A DNA stretch of 64,000 nt from Sphingomonas sp. ERG5. GTDB lineage: Bacteria; Pseudomonadota; Alphaproteobacteria; Sphingomonadales; Sphingomonadaceae. The stretch spans positions 1-64,000 of the forward strand of contig NZ_JSXI01000076.1 of the NCBI RefSeq assembly GCF_000803065.1, read 5' to 3'. Below are positions 24,755 through 33,266 of this stretch, piece after piece. Each line of letters opens with the position of its first letter. Position 1 is the first letter of the stretch. A program made the translations under genes and the position numbers. Under the pieces are notes generated by a model. That model was not told the origin of the DNA and did not search any database. It was given only the letters and a program-made list of their open reading frames with translations.

Positions 24755-25878
24755 TGAGACCTGTGCGCGGGTAGTTCTGGACGGCGGGCTATTTATCTGA
24801 TTCTATGAGCCTTTCTGGCATCCAGGAGGGACGGATGGCACATCGTTCGATTGGTCAGGAGCGGCTTGGTTTTGCGGTTACATCAAGGAGCGCTTCGTCG
24901 CTTGATGATCTTTCCGATCTGATCGACTGGGACCACATTGCGGGCATTCTTGGACAAGTTCATGCCAGTGCGAAGGGCGAACCAGCATGGCCGCCGCTGG
25001 CGATGTTTAAAGCGTTGCTGCTGTCGGTGTGGTACGATCTGTCGGATGTGAAGCTGGCCGAGGCCCTCGATGACCGCGCTTCATTCCGTACCTTTTGCGG
25101 CTTTTCAAGAACGGAAGCGACGCCTGAGCGGACGGCTTTCGTCCGCTTTCGCAAGGCGCTGATCGCCCAGAAGCTCGATCGCCTGCTCTTCACGACCATA
25201 ACGGCGCAGCTCAAGGCCAAAGCGATCACGGTCAAGACTGGCACGTTGGTCGACGCCACGATCATTGCGTCCGCCAGCGAGGGTGATGATGATGCGCGCT
25301 GGGTCAAACATAAAGGCAAGCCCGCTGTTCACGGCTTCAAAGCTCATGTCGGTGCCGATGCCGACACTGCGTTGGTCGAAGAAATCGCAATCACGTCCGC
25401 CAACATCAATGATGGCAGGGCGGGTCCTGATGCCCTGCCCGATAATCCCGGCGAGGTCTTCGCCGACAGTGCTTATCGGGGTAATCACTTCCGTGATGCT
25501 GTACGGGCAAAGGGCGGAATACCGCGGATCGTCGCCACTGGCATGTGGGGCCGCGACGAACAGGAAACGCTGCGCAAGCTCAAAGAATGGAACCAACCGA
25601 TCCATCGGGTGCGGGGCCGGATCGAGAAGATCTTCGGGACATGGAAGCGCGGCTACGGCCAGCGCCGAATGCGATGGCGAGGCCTCGCCAAAGCCGCCGT
25701 CCAAGTCCACCTGACCACCATCGCCTACAACCTCAAACGCACCATGAACATTATCGCAGCCCAAGCATGAAGGCTACCACCGCTCCGATCACAACGGTGG
25801 CGACATAGGACAATTCCCATCGCAAAATGGAAAACGGTTCAGTTCCAGTGCTCTACACCCACCCGCGCACAGGTCTCA
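24755..25878 (+). mobile_element. IS5-family insertion sequence (1124 bp)
   Basis: 18-base perfect terminal repeats TGAGACCTGTGCGCGGGT at 24755-24772 and the complement at 25861-25878. Flanking trinucleotides are TGA and TAA; a TNA duplication would be usual for the IS427-like group, so the mismatch suggests one flank was exchanged by recombination. It separates the Tn-B remnant from an IS110 remnant. Confidence 0.88.
24835..25770 (+). CDS. IS5-family transposase (IS427/IS1031-like)
   Basis: 311 residues from the ATG at 24835, which has GGAGG just upstream. DDE motifs: TGTLVDATIIASAS (first Asp), VFADSAYRGNHF (second Asp) and RVRGRIEKIFGTWKRGYG (Glu). The frame is intact. A start at 24805 without a ribosome-binding site is less likely. 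Confidence 0.9.
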   Translation: MAHRSIGQERLGFAVTSRSASSLDDLSDLIDWDHIAGILGQVHASAKGEPAWPPLAMFKALLLSVWYDLSDVKLAEALDDRASFRTFCGFSRTEATPERTAFVRFRKALIAQKLDRLLFTTITAQLKAKAITVKTGTLVDATIIASASEGDDDARWVKHKGKPAVHGFKAHVGADADTALVEEIAITSANINDGRAGPDALPDNPGEVFADSAYRGNHFRDAVRAKGGIPRIVATGMWGRDEQETLRKLKEWNQPIHRVRGRIEKIFGTWKRGYGQRRMRWRGLAKAAVQVHLTTIAYNLKRTMNIIAAQA

Positions 25879-26357
25879 TAACGCAGCCGATGCCGAGGCG
25901 ATCTGCGAGGCGGTCCGTCGCCCCAGTATGCGTTTCGTGGCTATCAAGTCACCCGAAAAACAGGCCGAGCTTAGCATTCACCGGGCACGCGACCTTCTCG
26001 TGCGGCAACGGACGCAGCTCACCAACGCTATCCGATCGATGTTGGCCGAGTTCGGTACAGATCATGCCCGCAGCATACATCAGGCCCTGGGGTTGATCGA
26101 CCGGATACTGGCAGGCGCCATCGCGGGGATTCCCGCCGTGGCAATGGATGTGCTGCGGATCCTGGCCAGCTAGGTCAAAGACCTTCAGGCGCGGCTCGCT
26201 GCCATCGAAAAGCTGATGATCTCGCTCCATCGCGAGAACGAGCTCGCCAAGCGCCTCGCGACGATTCCGGGCATCGGCGTCATCACAGTCGGCGCAACGG
26301 CAGCCAAGGTCAGCGATCCTGGCCAATTCCGGTCAGGCCGGCAATTCGCCGCCTGGC
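25879..26357 (+). pseudogene. IS110-family transposase fragment with internal TAG
   Basis: The frame opens inside a conserved block (AADAEAICEAVRRPSMRFVAIKSPEKQAEL, DLLVRQRTQLTNAIRSMLAEFG). It continues through a TAG at 26171-26173 into LPGIG-like C-terminal motifs (RLATIPGIGVITVGATAAKV, DPGQFRSGRQFAAWL). The 5' part is removed at the IS5 boundary and the 3' end is lost after FAAWL. Not functional. Confidence 0.8.
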
Positions 26358-26369
26358 TTGTGCGCATTG

Positions 26370-26477
26370 CGACCGGCAGGCGGCGGCAGTCCCTTTGCGG
26401 TGCACTTCGAGACGCCGCCGGGGCAACAGGCGCAGGTCGACTTCGCTCAGTTCCGGGTCCGGTTTGCCAGCGCGCCC
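26370..26477 (+). pseudogene. istA: IS21-family istA fragment
   Basis: Short frame SPFAVHFETPPGQQAQVDFAQFRVRFAS, a recognisable stretch from the IstA integrase region. It is joined directly to the IS110 remnant on one side and to an IS66 remnant on the other. Confidence 0.65.
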
Positions 26478-26617
26478 GGAAGATAAACAGCATACCAGAG
26501 AAGGGATCGAGTCTGAGTTCGCGCTCGACCAGCGAGGCGAGGCCCACCATTCCCTTGCCTGAAGTCTACGGGCTGCGTCGCGACCAGCACTTTGAGCGGT
26601 CCAGGCGGGATGATCAC
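26465..26617 (-). pseudogene. tnpB: IS66 TnpB, frameshifted and truncated
   Basis: Starts GTG at 26617 overlapping the tnpA stop (VIIPPGPLKVLVATQPVDFRQG). It continues only after a frameshift as GLASLVERELRLDPFSGMLFIFRAR, then ends at the istA junction near 26465. The downstream IS66 tnpC is missing. Confidence 0.75.
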
Positions 26618-27033
26618 GCGCTCACCTGCACGGCCAGCAGCACCCGCTCGATATGATCGGCGCTCACGTCCTCGGGCACGCGGATCTTCACGTTGCCAGT
26701 CTCGATGACGATCTGCCCGCCCACCGATTGCGGCGGTGGGCCGAGCAATGCGCCGGCATTCCCCCTCTCGACCATCGCCGGAACAAAGCTCATGGCCTCC
26801 GCCCGCTCCCGCAATTCACGCCGCCATGTGTACAGCTGCTGCGGAAACATCCCGTGTCGGCGCGCCACCTCCGACACATTCGCTCCCGGCTCCAGGCTTT
26901 CCGCAATAATCCGCGCCCGGGCCTCGCGTGTCCACCGGCGCTTGCCACCAGCCGTTTCGATCACATCAAGCCGTTCCGCACGGGCCGGTACGCTCGTTTG
27001 GATACAAGTTTCGAAATCAGTTTCATCGCTCAT
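26614..27033 (-). CDS. tnpA: IS66 family accessory protein TnpA
   Basis: 139 residues. HTH-bearing IS66 OrfA: RRWTREARARIIAESLEPGANVSEVARRHGMFPQQLYTWRREL, then VIETGNVKIRVPEDVSADHIERVLLAVQ at the C-terminus. The frame is intact but the partner genes are broken, so the element cannot move by itself. Confidence 0.85.
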   Translation of the reverse strand: MSDETDFETCIQTSVPARAERLDVIETAGGKRRWTREARARIIAESLEPGANVSEVARRHGMFPQQLYTWRRELRERAEAMSFVPAMVERGNAGALLGPPPQSVGGQIVIETGNVKIRVPEDVSADHIERVLLAVQVSA

Positions 27034-27359
27034 TGATCACCTCGCCAGACAGCACGGCGAAACTACCAACTCCCGGCAGCTTGAAAATGTGGGGGATTTT
27101 TACCGCTTACCACACACTCCGTATCCTGGCCCTCCGATCATAACTGGAATTTTCCCGCTCAAAACGGCCCAGAATTTGGGAAGCAGGTCAATATCAATAG
27201 ATTGGCGGAACGTATTTCGGTTTTGGAGTCAGCTTTGGAACATATTTTTCTTGGCCATGCCGCCTACAGACCGCAGTTTTCCGATTGACTCAGGCGGAAA
27301 TATTTGATTGCTGAACCTGCGCAGTCCTGCCAGCTCAGTTCGCTCAAAACGGGTGCACT
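27034..27359. other. IS66 end and spacer before the transglycosylase
   Basis: The IS66 terminal repeat (GTAAGCGGTAAAA type on the minus strand) is at about 27098-27110. The remaining 250 bases show no gene. Lower GC than the tra operon. Confidence 0.5.
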
Positions 27360-28283
27360 GTGAGGTTATCCAAATTTGCAATCCATTTCAGTCTAGTGGC
27401 GTCTTGCTGCTGTAGTGCTGCTGCACGTGAAGCTGATATCTTGGATTTCGCCAGCTTACATAACGGGCCCCAAAAGAAGTTTGATGCTCAATTGCCGCAT
27501 CACGCTCCCGAGCCACTCGTCGAGTTGTCGTTACGAACGCATTTCGAACAGAATGGACTTGAACATTGGGATAGGCCCTCGTCGGCGGTTGAGCCTTATC
27601 CTGGCGCGCAGGTGGCTGGTGGCAATTTTGAAGTGGAGCAATGGCCGGAAGCAGGGGCGATGCCGCGCAGGCAGCTGAAATATGAACGCGAGTTCGGATC
27701 AAGAAACACTGAGAACTGCGAAAGTGCTCGTTACGCTCCGGCCTGGTGGCTGCCACGGGAAATCGAGAGTCGCAGGGCACTCAATTTCGATACGGTCGCA
27801 GCCATAGCCTGCGAGTTCGGCCTCCCGACCAATCTTCTCGACGCTGTTATCACGCAGGAGTCCGGATATAAATCCTGGGTGATCAGCAGTGCTGGTGCCA
27901 TGGGAATCATGCAGATCATGCCGGGAACCGCCCGCCTGCTTGGGCTATCGTATCCGTTTAATAAAGTTTCAAACATGCGGGCAGGTGCGCGGTACCTGCG
28001 TCAACAGCTTGACCGTTTCGGACGAGTGGACCTAGCACTTGCCGCTTACAATGCAGGCCCGGAACGACGCGCTCTTCAACGAGGTTACGTGCCAGCCATT
28101 CCGGAAACCCGAAACTATGTGCGCACGATCACCACCAATTGGGCACGACTTGCACGACTGGGCGTTGCAACCACCGATGCCGAATTTCGGGGAAATGTGG
28201 CCATGACGGCTGTGATCGCGTCAGGTTACCGTAGCGTCGAACTGGTACGCTATGATGGATTGAACGCTTCGAACCCGATATAG
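27360..28283 (+). CDS. lytic transglycosylase (SLT domain), VirB1/orf169-like
   Basis: 307 residues with an N-terminal signal peptide (cleavage near residue 20-23). The C-terminal SLT domain starts at about residue 143: LLDAVITQESGYKSW (catalytic Glu at 167), GAMGIMQIMPGTARLLG and LALAAYNAGP, all canonical. It cleaves peptidoglycan to let the transfer machinery through the wall. The start is GTG at 27360. Placement upstream of the tra operon fits a conjugation-associated enzyme. GC is lower than in tra. Confidence 0.88.
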   Translation: MRLSKFAIHFSLVASCCCSAAAREADILDFASLHNGPQKKFDAQLPHHAPEPLVELSLRTHFEQNGLEHWDRPSSAVEPYPGAQVAGGNFEVEQWPEAGAMPRRQLKYEREFGSRNTENCESARYAPAWWLPREIESRRALNFDTVAAIACEFGLPTNLLDAVITQESGYKSWVISSAGAMGIMQIMPGTARLLGLSYPFNKVSNMRAGARYLRQQLDRFGRVDLALAAYNAGPERRALQRGYVPAIPETRNYVRTITTNWARLARLGVATTDAEFRGNVAMTAVIASGYRSVELVRYDGLNASNPI

Positions 28284-28525
28284 TGCGCATAGAGCAACGT
28301 AATGCCCATGATGCACGGAAACCCGGTCAGGTAGCTTAGCTGAAACCGTAACCAGAGACGTGGAACCAAGAGAAACTTCTGCTTCCACGTCGTATGTGGG
28401 AGGACGACGGCGCCGCCTCGGAGCTCAAGGATTGTTTTCAAAGCCGCACAGCCCGCGCAGATGACGGCAAGCAGGCCAACGGCTGCGTAAAGCTGTGTCC
28501 AGGCGTGGACCGCCTCTGGCTTCAC
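28250..28525 (-). CDS. small membrane protein of unknown function
   Basis: 91 residues with two hydrophobic segments (LYAAVGLLAVICAGCAAL and FPCIMGITLLYAHYIGF). The start overlaps the stop of the upstream HTH-like gene (ATGA), so they are translationally coupled. The 3' end overlaps the convergent transglycosylase by 34 bases. I do not recognise the family. Confidence 0.6.
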   Translation of the reverse strand: MKPEAVHAWTQLYAAVGLLAVICAGCAALKTILELRGGAVVLPHTTWKQKFLLVPRLWLRFQLSYLTGFPCIMGITLLYAHYIGFEAFNPS

Positions 28526-29043
28526 GCCTGAAGGGCCCGGTCGTTCTCCATCACTCGCTCCTGGTGGGAAAGGAGCAGTTCATAGGCCCGGCCCAAGGCT
28601 TCGTGGATGATCGTCGGGCGCAGGGCCACCTGGATTTCGCCGCGACGGCGTGAAATGATCTCGCAGTAGAAACCTTTCAGGCCCTCACAAACCAGAAATA
28701 CGTCAGGATCATCGTAGACCGTGTGATCATGCAGGAAAGCAACACAGAACTTGGCGCGCACGCAATCAATTCCGAGTGCCTCAAACAGGCGGTCCCGGAG
28801 GTCATCTTTAAGCGCCAGGTTCTTCCGGATGACTTTGTGCAATCGCGGTCGCCCGATCACGAGACGGTCGGCCAAATGGGCTAGCGGGACGCTTTGCTTA
28901 GCAGCCTGGTCGTCGATCAGGCGCTTGTACTGCTCCTGCTCGGTGAGCCTCGGCGATATTTCGCCGAAGGAGAAAACCGAGTCATGCATCGAGGCAGGCC
29001 TCGGCCGGAACACGGTTTCGGGTGTCACAGTGCGGTGCGGCAT
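28522..29043 (-). CDS. putative HTH regulator of the transfer region
   Basis: 173 residues. A probable helix-turn-helix lies around residues 50-95 (SVPLAHLADRLVIGRPRLHKVIRKNLALKDDLRDRLFEALGID). The rest (FCVAFLHDHTVYDDPDVFLVCEGLKGFYCEIISRRRGE) has no family I know. The ATG at 29043 has AAGGA 7 bases upstream; an in-frame TTG at 29064 is less likely. A 16-base palindrome sits in its promoter. A role in controlling tra is suggested by position only. Confidence 0.6.
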   Translation of the reverse strand: MPHRTVTPETVFRPRPASMHDSVFSFGEISPRLTEQEQYKRLIDDQAAKQSVPLAHLADRLVIGRPRLHKVIRKNLALKDDLRDRLFEALGIDCVRAKFCVAFLHDHTVYDDPDVFLVCEGLKGFYCEIISRRRGEIQVALRPTIIHEALGRAYELLLSHQERVMENDRALQA

Positions 29044-29069
29044 GGCTCGTCCTTCCCGAGCCAATTTCT

Positions 29070-29093
29070 CTATGGGATGCCATAGACTGTCAA
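29070..29093 (-). promoter_or_regulatory. promoter and operator of the HTH gene
   Basis: On the minus strand a perfect TTGACA (29093-29088) is followed by the palindrome CTATGG-N4-CCATAG (29085-29070). The palindrome occupies the spacer region, so binding there would block polymerase. The -10 element is weak. Confidence 0.5.
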
Positions 29094-29133
29094 GGTGCGA
29101 ACGTGCTGCTTGTCTTGCACAATCCGTTATGGA

Positions 29134-29493
29134 TCAAAAGACACCCCTGACCTGCGCAAGGTGGACCACGAAGGGGATGACCGCCTTGTCTTGCACCGGT
29201 TTTCCGCTGATCTGCGCGATTTTCCGGCGCGTTGCGTCGTAGTCGGCGATCCAGTCTGGCTTGACCTCGAGCCAGACCCTGATCTGGCCGTCGACAGGGT
29301 GTTCGGCAAGGAACCGCTCCAGATCCTCGCGTTCCAGTGCGATCAATCTCGTGCTCGCGCAAGCATGTTGAACAGTGGAGCGGAGGCTCTGGAATCGCGT
29401 TGTTTTCTTGGAGTATTCGCACATGGCATCGGCCAGGAAAGCAAAGCAGTCCTGGTTTATGAGCATCCGGATATTGCGTGTGCCGCTTGCCAT
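29134..29493 (-). CDS. hypothetical protein
   Basis: 119 residues, no recognised domain and no signal peptide or membrane segment. Features WLEVKPDWIADYDATRRKIAQISGKPVQDKA in the C-terminal half. No strong ribosome-binding site is visible. Lies between the HTH gene and the tra promoter region on the minus strand. Real coding is plausible from its codon make-up but uncertain. Confidence 0.45.
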   Translation of the reverse strand: MASGTRNIRMLINQDCFAFLADAMCEYSKKTTRFQSLRSTVQHACASTRLIALEREDLERFLAEHPVDGQIRVWLEVKPDWIADYDATRRKIAQISGKPVQDKAVIPFVVHLAQVRGVF

Positions 29494-29540
29494 TCTGTTT
29501 GCGCCGGGAGTTCCATGGTCGGCACCATAATGACCCAGAA

Positions 29541-29839
29541 TCGTTAATTTTGCGAATCTGTCCTTTGGGGCAGGCGATTCGCCGACCGGTTTCCTGTTCC
29601 GATAATGCCAATTGCATTGTCCGGGGATCGCGATCTCGTTTGAGGATAATCGTTGTTCTCAATACAGCACCCTTGATTTCCCAATCAGGCAATCAACACC
29701 GATAATGAATCTGAATTCGGCAAATGTTGCGATTCGCAAAGACCAAGAAACCAATCGTTAATTGCTGAGCGGCGCGCTGACCTGTTCTTTCGAGAGGCCC
29801 CTAGATGACGGAGGCGGTTTCGAGAAAGGGAACAATGCG
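29541..29839 (+). promoter_or_regulatory. upstream control region of the tra operon
   Basis: Noncoding, relatively AT-rich stretch before traA. Holds a direct repeat AATCGTTAATT (about 29541 and 29752) and the palindrome TTGCGATTCGCAA at 29727-29739. Both are candidate regulator sites. No clear -35/-10 pair could be fixed. Confidence 0.4.
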
Positions 29840-30154
29840 ATGCAAGACAAGTTCAAAGGGAAGGGAGCGACTCTTCTGCAGACGGCGGCCGTGGTCGCTG
29901 TCGCTGCGCTCTTCGGCAGCGAAGTCGCAATGGCCGGTGCCGACACGACCTTCAACACGGCGCTCTCGAGCTTTACCGGCTTCCTCGAAGGTTCTGGCGG
30001 CAAGATCATCACCGTGCTTTCGCTCGCCGGCGGCATCGTCGGCCTTGCATCGGGCCGCTTCAGCCTCGGCCAGGTCGCAATTCCGGTCGGCGTCGGTGTC
30101 GGCGCGGGCACGGGCGTGCCGATCGTCACCGCCGCCGTCACCGCGACGGTCTGA
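29840..30154 (+). CDS. traA: F-type pilin precursor TraA
   Basis: 104 residues. A long basic leader (MQDKFKGKGATLLQTAAVVAVAALFG) ends in a signal-peptidase site AMA|GAD. A mature region of about 72 residues has two hydrophobic helices (IITVLSLAGGIVGLA and VAIPVGVGVGAGTGVPIVTAAV). This is the size and architecture of F-like pilins. First gene of the transfer operon, followed by traL. I chose the ATG at 29840 because it gives the pilin leader; an upstream start at 29762 gives an atypical extension. Confidence 0.85.
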   Translation: MQDKFKGKGATLLQTAAVVAVAALFGSEVAMAGADTTFNTALSSFTGFLEGSGGKIITVLSLAGGIVGLASGRFSLGQVAIPVGVGVGAGTGVPIVTAAVTATV

Positions 30155-30223
30155 TCCGGGTTTGCCGATCCGCTTGGGCCTCAACAGGCTCAGCGCGGAC
30201 CGGCCCGAGGGCGGGGTTGCCTC

Positions 30224-30508
30224 ATGAACAGATACACGGTCCCGGCGCATCTCGATGATCCCGAGCTCATCGGCTTTTGGACGCTCGATGAATTCCTCGC
30301 GATGATCCTGCCATTTGCCTGGGGCGTCCTGTCTCAACATATTCTGATTGGGCTCATTTCAAGCGTGCTGGCCTGGTGGGGATTGCGCAAGTTGAAGGCG
30401 GGACGTGCCGTTTCGTGGATCATTCATACGGCCTACTGGTACCTGCCGGGTGCCTTCATGGGTCTGAAGGCAACGCCGCCCTCGCATCTTCGACTGATGG
30501 CGGGCTGA
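30224..30508 (+). CDS. traL: T4SS protein TraL
   Basis: 94 residues. VPAHLDDPELIGFWTLDEFLAMILPFAWGVL matches the conserved TraL N-terminus and first membrane segment. TraL is the VirB3-equivalent inner-membrane pilus-assembly protein. It ends 1 base before traE. Confidence 0.9.
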   Translation: MNRYTVPAHLDDPELIGFWTLDEFLAMILPFAWGVLSQHILIGLISSVLAWWGLRKLKAGRAVSWIIHTAYWYLPGAFMGLKATPPSHLRLMAG

Positions 30509-30509
30509 C

Positions 30510-31082
30510 ATGGACCTCTCGATCACGCACCAGCAATCGCAGCGGCTCCTGAAGCAGCGCAACCTGCTGGCCAGTTCTTGTCTGGTCTTGTTCGGCGTCT
30601 CGGTGATGCTGACGCTGACCGCGCTAAAGCGTGATCGCGAGGTGGTGCTCCAGCCGGTGCTGGCGCGGCCGCTGACGCTGACCTCGAGCCAGGTCGATAA
30701 GGACTATCTCGAGTTGGTGACGCGCGATGCCGCGCTGCTGACATTGAACCGCTCGCCGTCAAACCTCCAGTACTGGATGGAATCGATCCTCAGCATAACC
30801 GATCCGAGGACGCACGGCCGGATGAAGGCCGAGCTGATGAAGGTGTTCAATGAGCAGAACGGCTCGAACGTCTCGCAGTACTTTACGATCCGAAATCTGA
30901 GCGTCGATCCCGACGCCCTCACGAGCGAGGTGAACGGCACGCTCCACACTGTCGTCGGATCGAAGGAAGTGACCGCTGAAGCGCGCACCTTCCGCTTCGT
31001 GTGGAGCTACTCGGGCGTCTCGCTGAAGCTCGCCGGGTTCGGCCGGATCACCGAAAACAACAAGAAGGGGGAGCAGCCATGA
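30510..31082 (+). CDS. traE: T4SS core protein TraE (VirB5/8-like position, F-type)
   Basis: 190 residues. Cytoplasmic N-terminus, one transmembrane segment (about 22-40, LLASSCLVLFGVSVMLTLTAL), then a periplasmic domain with ILSITDPRTHGRMKAELMKVF and FRIVWSYSGVSLKLAGFG-like motifs. TraE is the F equivalent of VirB8. Stop overlaps the traK start. Confidence 0.9.
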   Translation: MDLSITHQQSQRLLKQRNLLASSCLVLFGVSVMLTLTALKRDREVVLQPVLARPLTLTSSQVDKDYLELVTRDAALLTLNRSPSNLQYWMESILSITDPRTHGRMKAELMKVFNEQNGSNVSQYFTIRNLSVDPDALTSEVNGTLHTVVGSKEVTAEARTFRFVWSYSGVSLKLAGFGRITENNKKGEQP

Positions 31083-31876
31083 TGGCAGGGCTGGGATGGG
31101 GCGCGATTGGCGCAGGCGCGGCGCTGGCGGGACGGCCCTTTGCCGCCTCCGGGCGACCGCTGGGAGCGGCACTCATTTGTCTGGGCGCGCTGTGCCTGGC
31201 ATCGCCCGCGCTCGCCGACCAGAATGTGATGGCTGCCGACAATGGCACGGTGAGTTGCGTGGCCTCGGCCAAGGACCTCACCCGGATCAGTCTCGCGGGC
31301 GACCAGTTTGCCTCGGTGTCGAAGATCACGACCGGAATCCCCAGCGAAGACTTCAAGGTCGTCAACGAGCCGGTGCGCGGTGACATCTATATCTCGGTCC
31401 CCGATGGCTTCGTTCGGCCAAACCTTTCGTTCTTCGGCACGACCCGCAAGGGCTTCGTCTACAAGTTCGTCTGCCAGGTGCGCGGGAGCGACGCCGAGCA
31501 GGTGTTCATCGCCAATGCCGCGATCAAGGCCGAGCAAGCGCGTGACTGGGAAGTGCGGTCCTCACCCGAGGACGCGGCGGTGCGGCTTGCCCAGGCAATG
31601 TACCACAGCGAGGTGCTGGACGGTTTCGACATCCGTCAGTCGGTGCTCGAACCGGTCACGGTCGGCAAACTCGAGGTCCAGCAAGTCGGCGAATACCGCG
31701 GCGCGGACCTCAAGGGCCTGATCCTGCGCGTGCGCAACTCTGGCCGCGATGCCCAGGTGCTCAATGAGAACATGCTCGCCGCACGCGGCGCGGTCGCCTT
31801 CATGACCCCGGTAAGCGAGCTCGCCGCAGGCCAGGAAACGGCCGTCTACCTCATTCAGGCAAATGGAGGCCGGTGA
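31079..31876 (+). CDS. traK: T4SS secretin-like protein TraK
   Basis: 265 residues starting at the ATG overlapping the traE stop. The signal peptide ends LASPALA at about residue 46. The mature VirB9-like domain has VNEPVRGDIYISVPDG and FFGTTRKGFVYKFVCQV. TraK forms the outer-membrane core complex with TraB and TraV. Confidence 0.9.
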   Translation: MMAGLGWGAIGAGAALAGRPFAASGRPLGAALICLGALCLASPALADQNVMAADNGTVSCVASAKDLTRISLAGDQFASVSKITTGIPSEDFKVVNEPVRGDIYISVPDGFVRPNLSFFGTTRKGFVYKFVCQVRGSDAEQVFIANAAIKAEQARDWEVRSSPEDAAVRLAQAMYHSEVLDGFDIRQSVLEPVTVGKLEVQQVGEYRGADLKGLILRVRNSGRDAQVLNENMLAARGAVAFMTPVSELAAGQETAVYLIQANGGR

Positions 31877-33255
31877 TGGATCTGCGCAGGATATTCCGGA
31901 AAGTACCCAAGGCGCTCGATGCGGGCGGCGGCGAAGATGCCTCGCCGCTCGGCGATGCCATCGCCGCCAACGAGGTGACCCGGAAAAAGCAGATGCTGCT
32001 GCTCGGTTCAGCAGGCGCCGCAGCGCTGGTAGCGGGCTCTCTCTATATCTTCGACGATAGCGGCAAGGCGAGCGATGCCGAGGTCAGGCAAGCCGCCGAA
32101 GGCGTCTCGGTCGACGAAATGGTCAACAAGAACATGGCCGAGAAGGAGTGGCGCGCGCAGTCCGAAGCGCAGATGATGTCGATGAACAACAACATGCGCG
32201 CACTCGCCGCCCGGGCGGAGCGCGCCGATCAACTCGAGCAGCAACTGGCGAGCGCACAAGGTGCAGGCGGGGGCCAGGGCGGGGCCATTTCCTCCGATAC
32301 CGAACGCGTATTGTCGGCCTACCAGACGGAAAACGAGCAGCTGCGCGCAGCGCTGAATGCCGCGCGCCAATCGCCGGTTGGAGCGAGCGCTGGACCAAAC
32401 GCCCTTTACGGACGCACCAGTCCGCCAAGCTACCAGGTGGCCGGCGCACCGCGGGTTGGCGGACCGCTGCCCACGACACCCGCCGGACAGGCAGCGGCCT
32501 CGGCAGCAGGTCTTCCGGTGATGCGCGGGAGTGAAGTGAGCCTGGTTTCGTTCAGCGAAGGCGCGAGTGGGACCGGCACACCGGTGCCCAAGGGCAATAC
32601 GGTCTTTACCGACAGCGCAAATTATCTGCCGCCCAATTCGATCGCGGTCGCCAAGGTGATCGTCGGGGTCGATGCCATTGCGGGGGTCGAGAGCCAGACT
32701 GATCCCTTGCCGGTCGTGCTGCGGATTACCGGACCAGCGCGCTCGGTCTACGAAAACGGGCGGCTGCTCACGACCAATATCGCAGGCTGCCTCGTCAACG
32801 GAGCGGCGCGCGCCGACCTCTCCTCGGAGAAGGTCTACGTCAAACTCCAGCGCATGACCTGCCCGCAGCCGGGGGGCCGCTACGCGGTCTCGGACGTCAA
32901 GGGCTTCATCGCCTTCGGCGGCAAGACCGGGGTCCGCGGCCGGGTGGTGAGCCGCGAAGGCGCGCTTGTCGGACAGGCGTTTCTCGCCGGGCTCGCCGGC
33001 GGGTTCGGGCGCGGGTTCTCGGCCAACACCAGTTCGCTGATGACCGGCACCAATGTCTCGGTGAACGGCCAGCGCCCGAAGCTCGGGGCCGGCGAGATCC
33101 TCGAAGGCGGGCTTGGCGAGGGTGTCGCGACCTCGGCCGACATGGTCTCCAAATACCTGATCGAGCGGGCCGAGCAGTATCAGCCCGTGATCGAGATGCC
33201 GACCGGGATCGATGTCGAAATCGTCTTCCTCGAAGGCGTGTTCATCAGCGGGTGA
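31876..33255 (+). CDS. traB: T4SS core-complex protein TraB
   Basis: 459 residues. One inner-membrane segment (about residues 41-57, LLLGSAGAAALVAGSLY), a coiled-coil stretch (residues 85-130), a proline-rich linker, then a VirB10-like barrel from about residue 245 with AKVIVGVDAIAGVESQTDPLPVVLRITGPA and GRVVSREGALVGQAFLAG. Spans both membranes. Start ATG overlaps the traK stop (TGATG). Confidence 0.92.
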   Translation: MDLRRIFRKVPKALDAGGGEDASPLGDAIAANEVTRKKQMLLLGSAGAAALVAGSLYIFDDSGKASDAEVRQAAEGVSVDEMVNKNMAEKEWRAQSEAQMMSMNNNMRALAARAERADQLEQQLASAQGAGGGQGGAISSDTERVLSAYQTENEQLRAALNAARQSPVGASAGPNALYGRTSPPSYQVAGAPRVGGPLPTTPAGQAAASAAGLPVMRGSEVSLVSFSEGASGTGTPVPKGNTVFTDSANYLPPNSIAVAKVIVGVDAIAGVESQTDPLPVVLRITGPARSVYENGRLLTTNIAGCLVNGAARADLSSEKVYVKLQRMTCPQPGGRYAVSDVKGFIAFGGKTGVRGRVVSREGALVGQAFLAGLAGGFGRGFSANTSSLMTGTNVSVNGQRPKLGAGEILEGGLGEGVATSADMVSKYLIERAEQYQPVIEMPTGIDVEIVFLEGVFISG

Positions 33256-33266
33256 GGAGAAATCGC

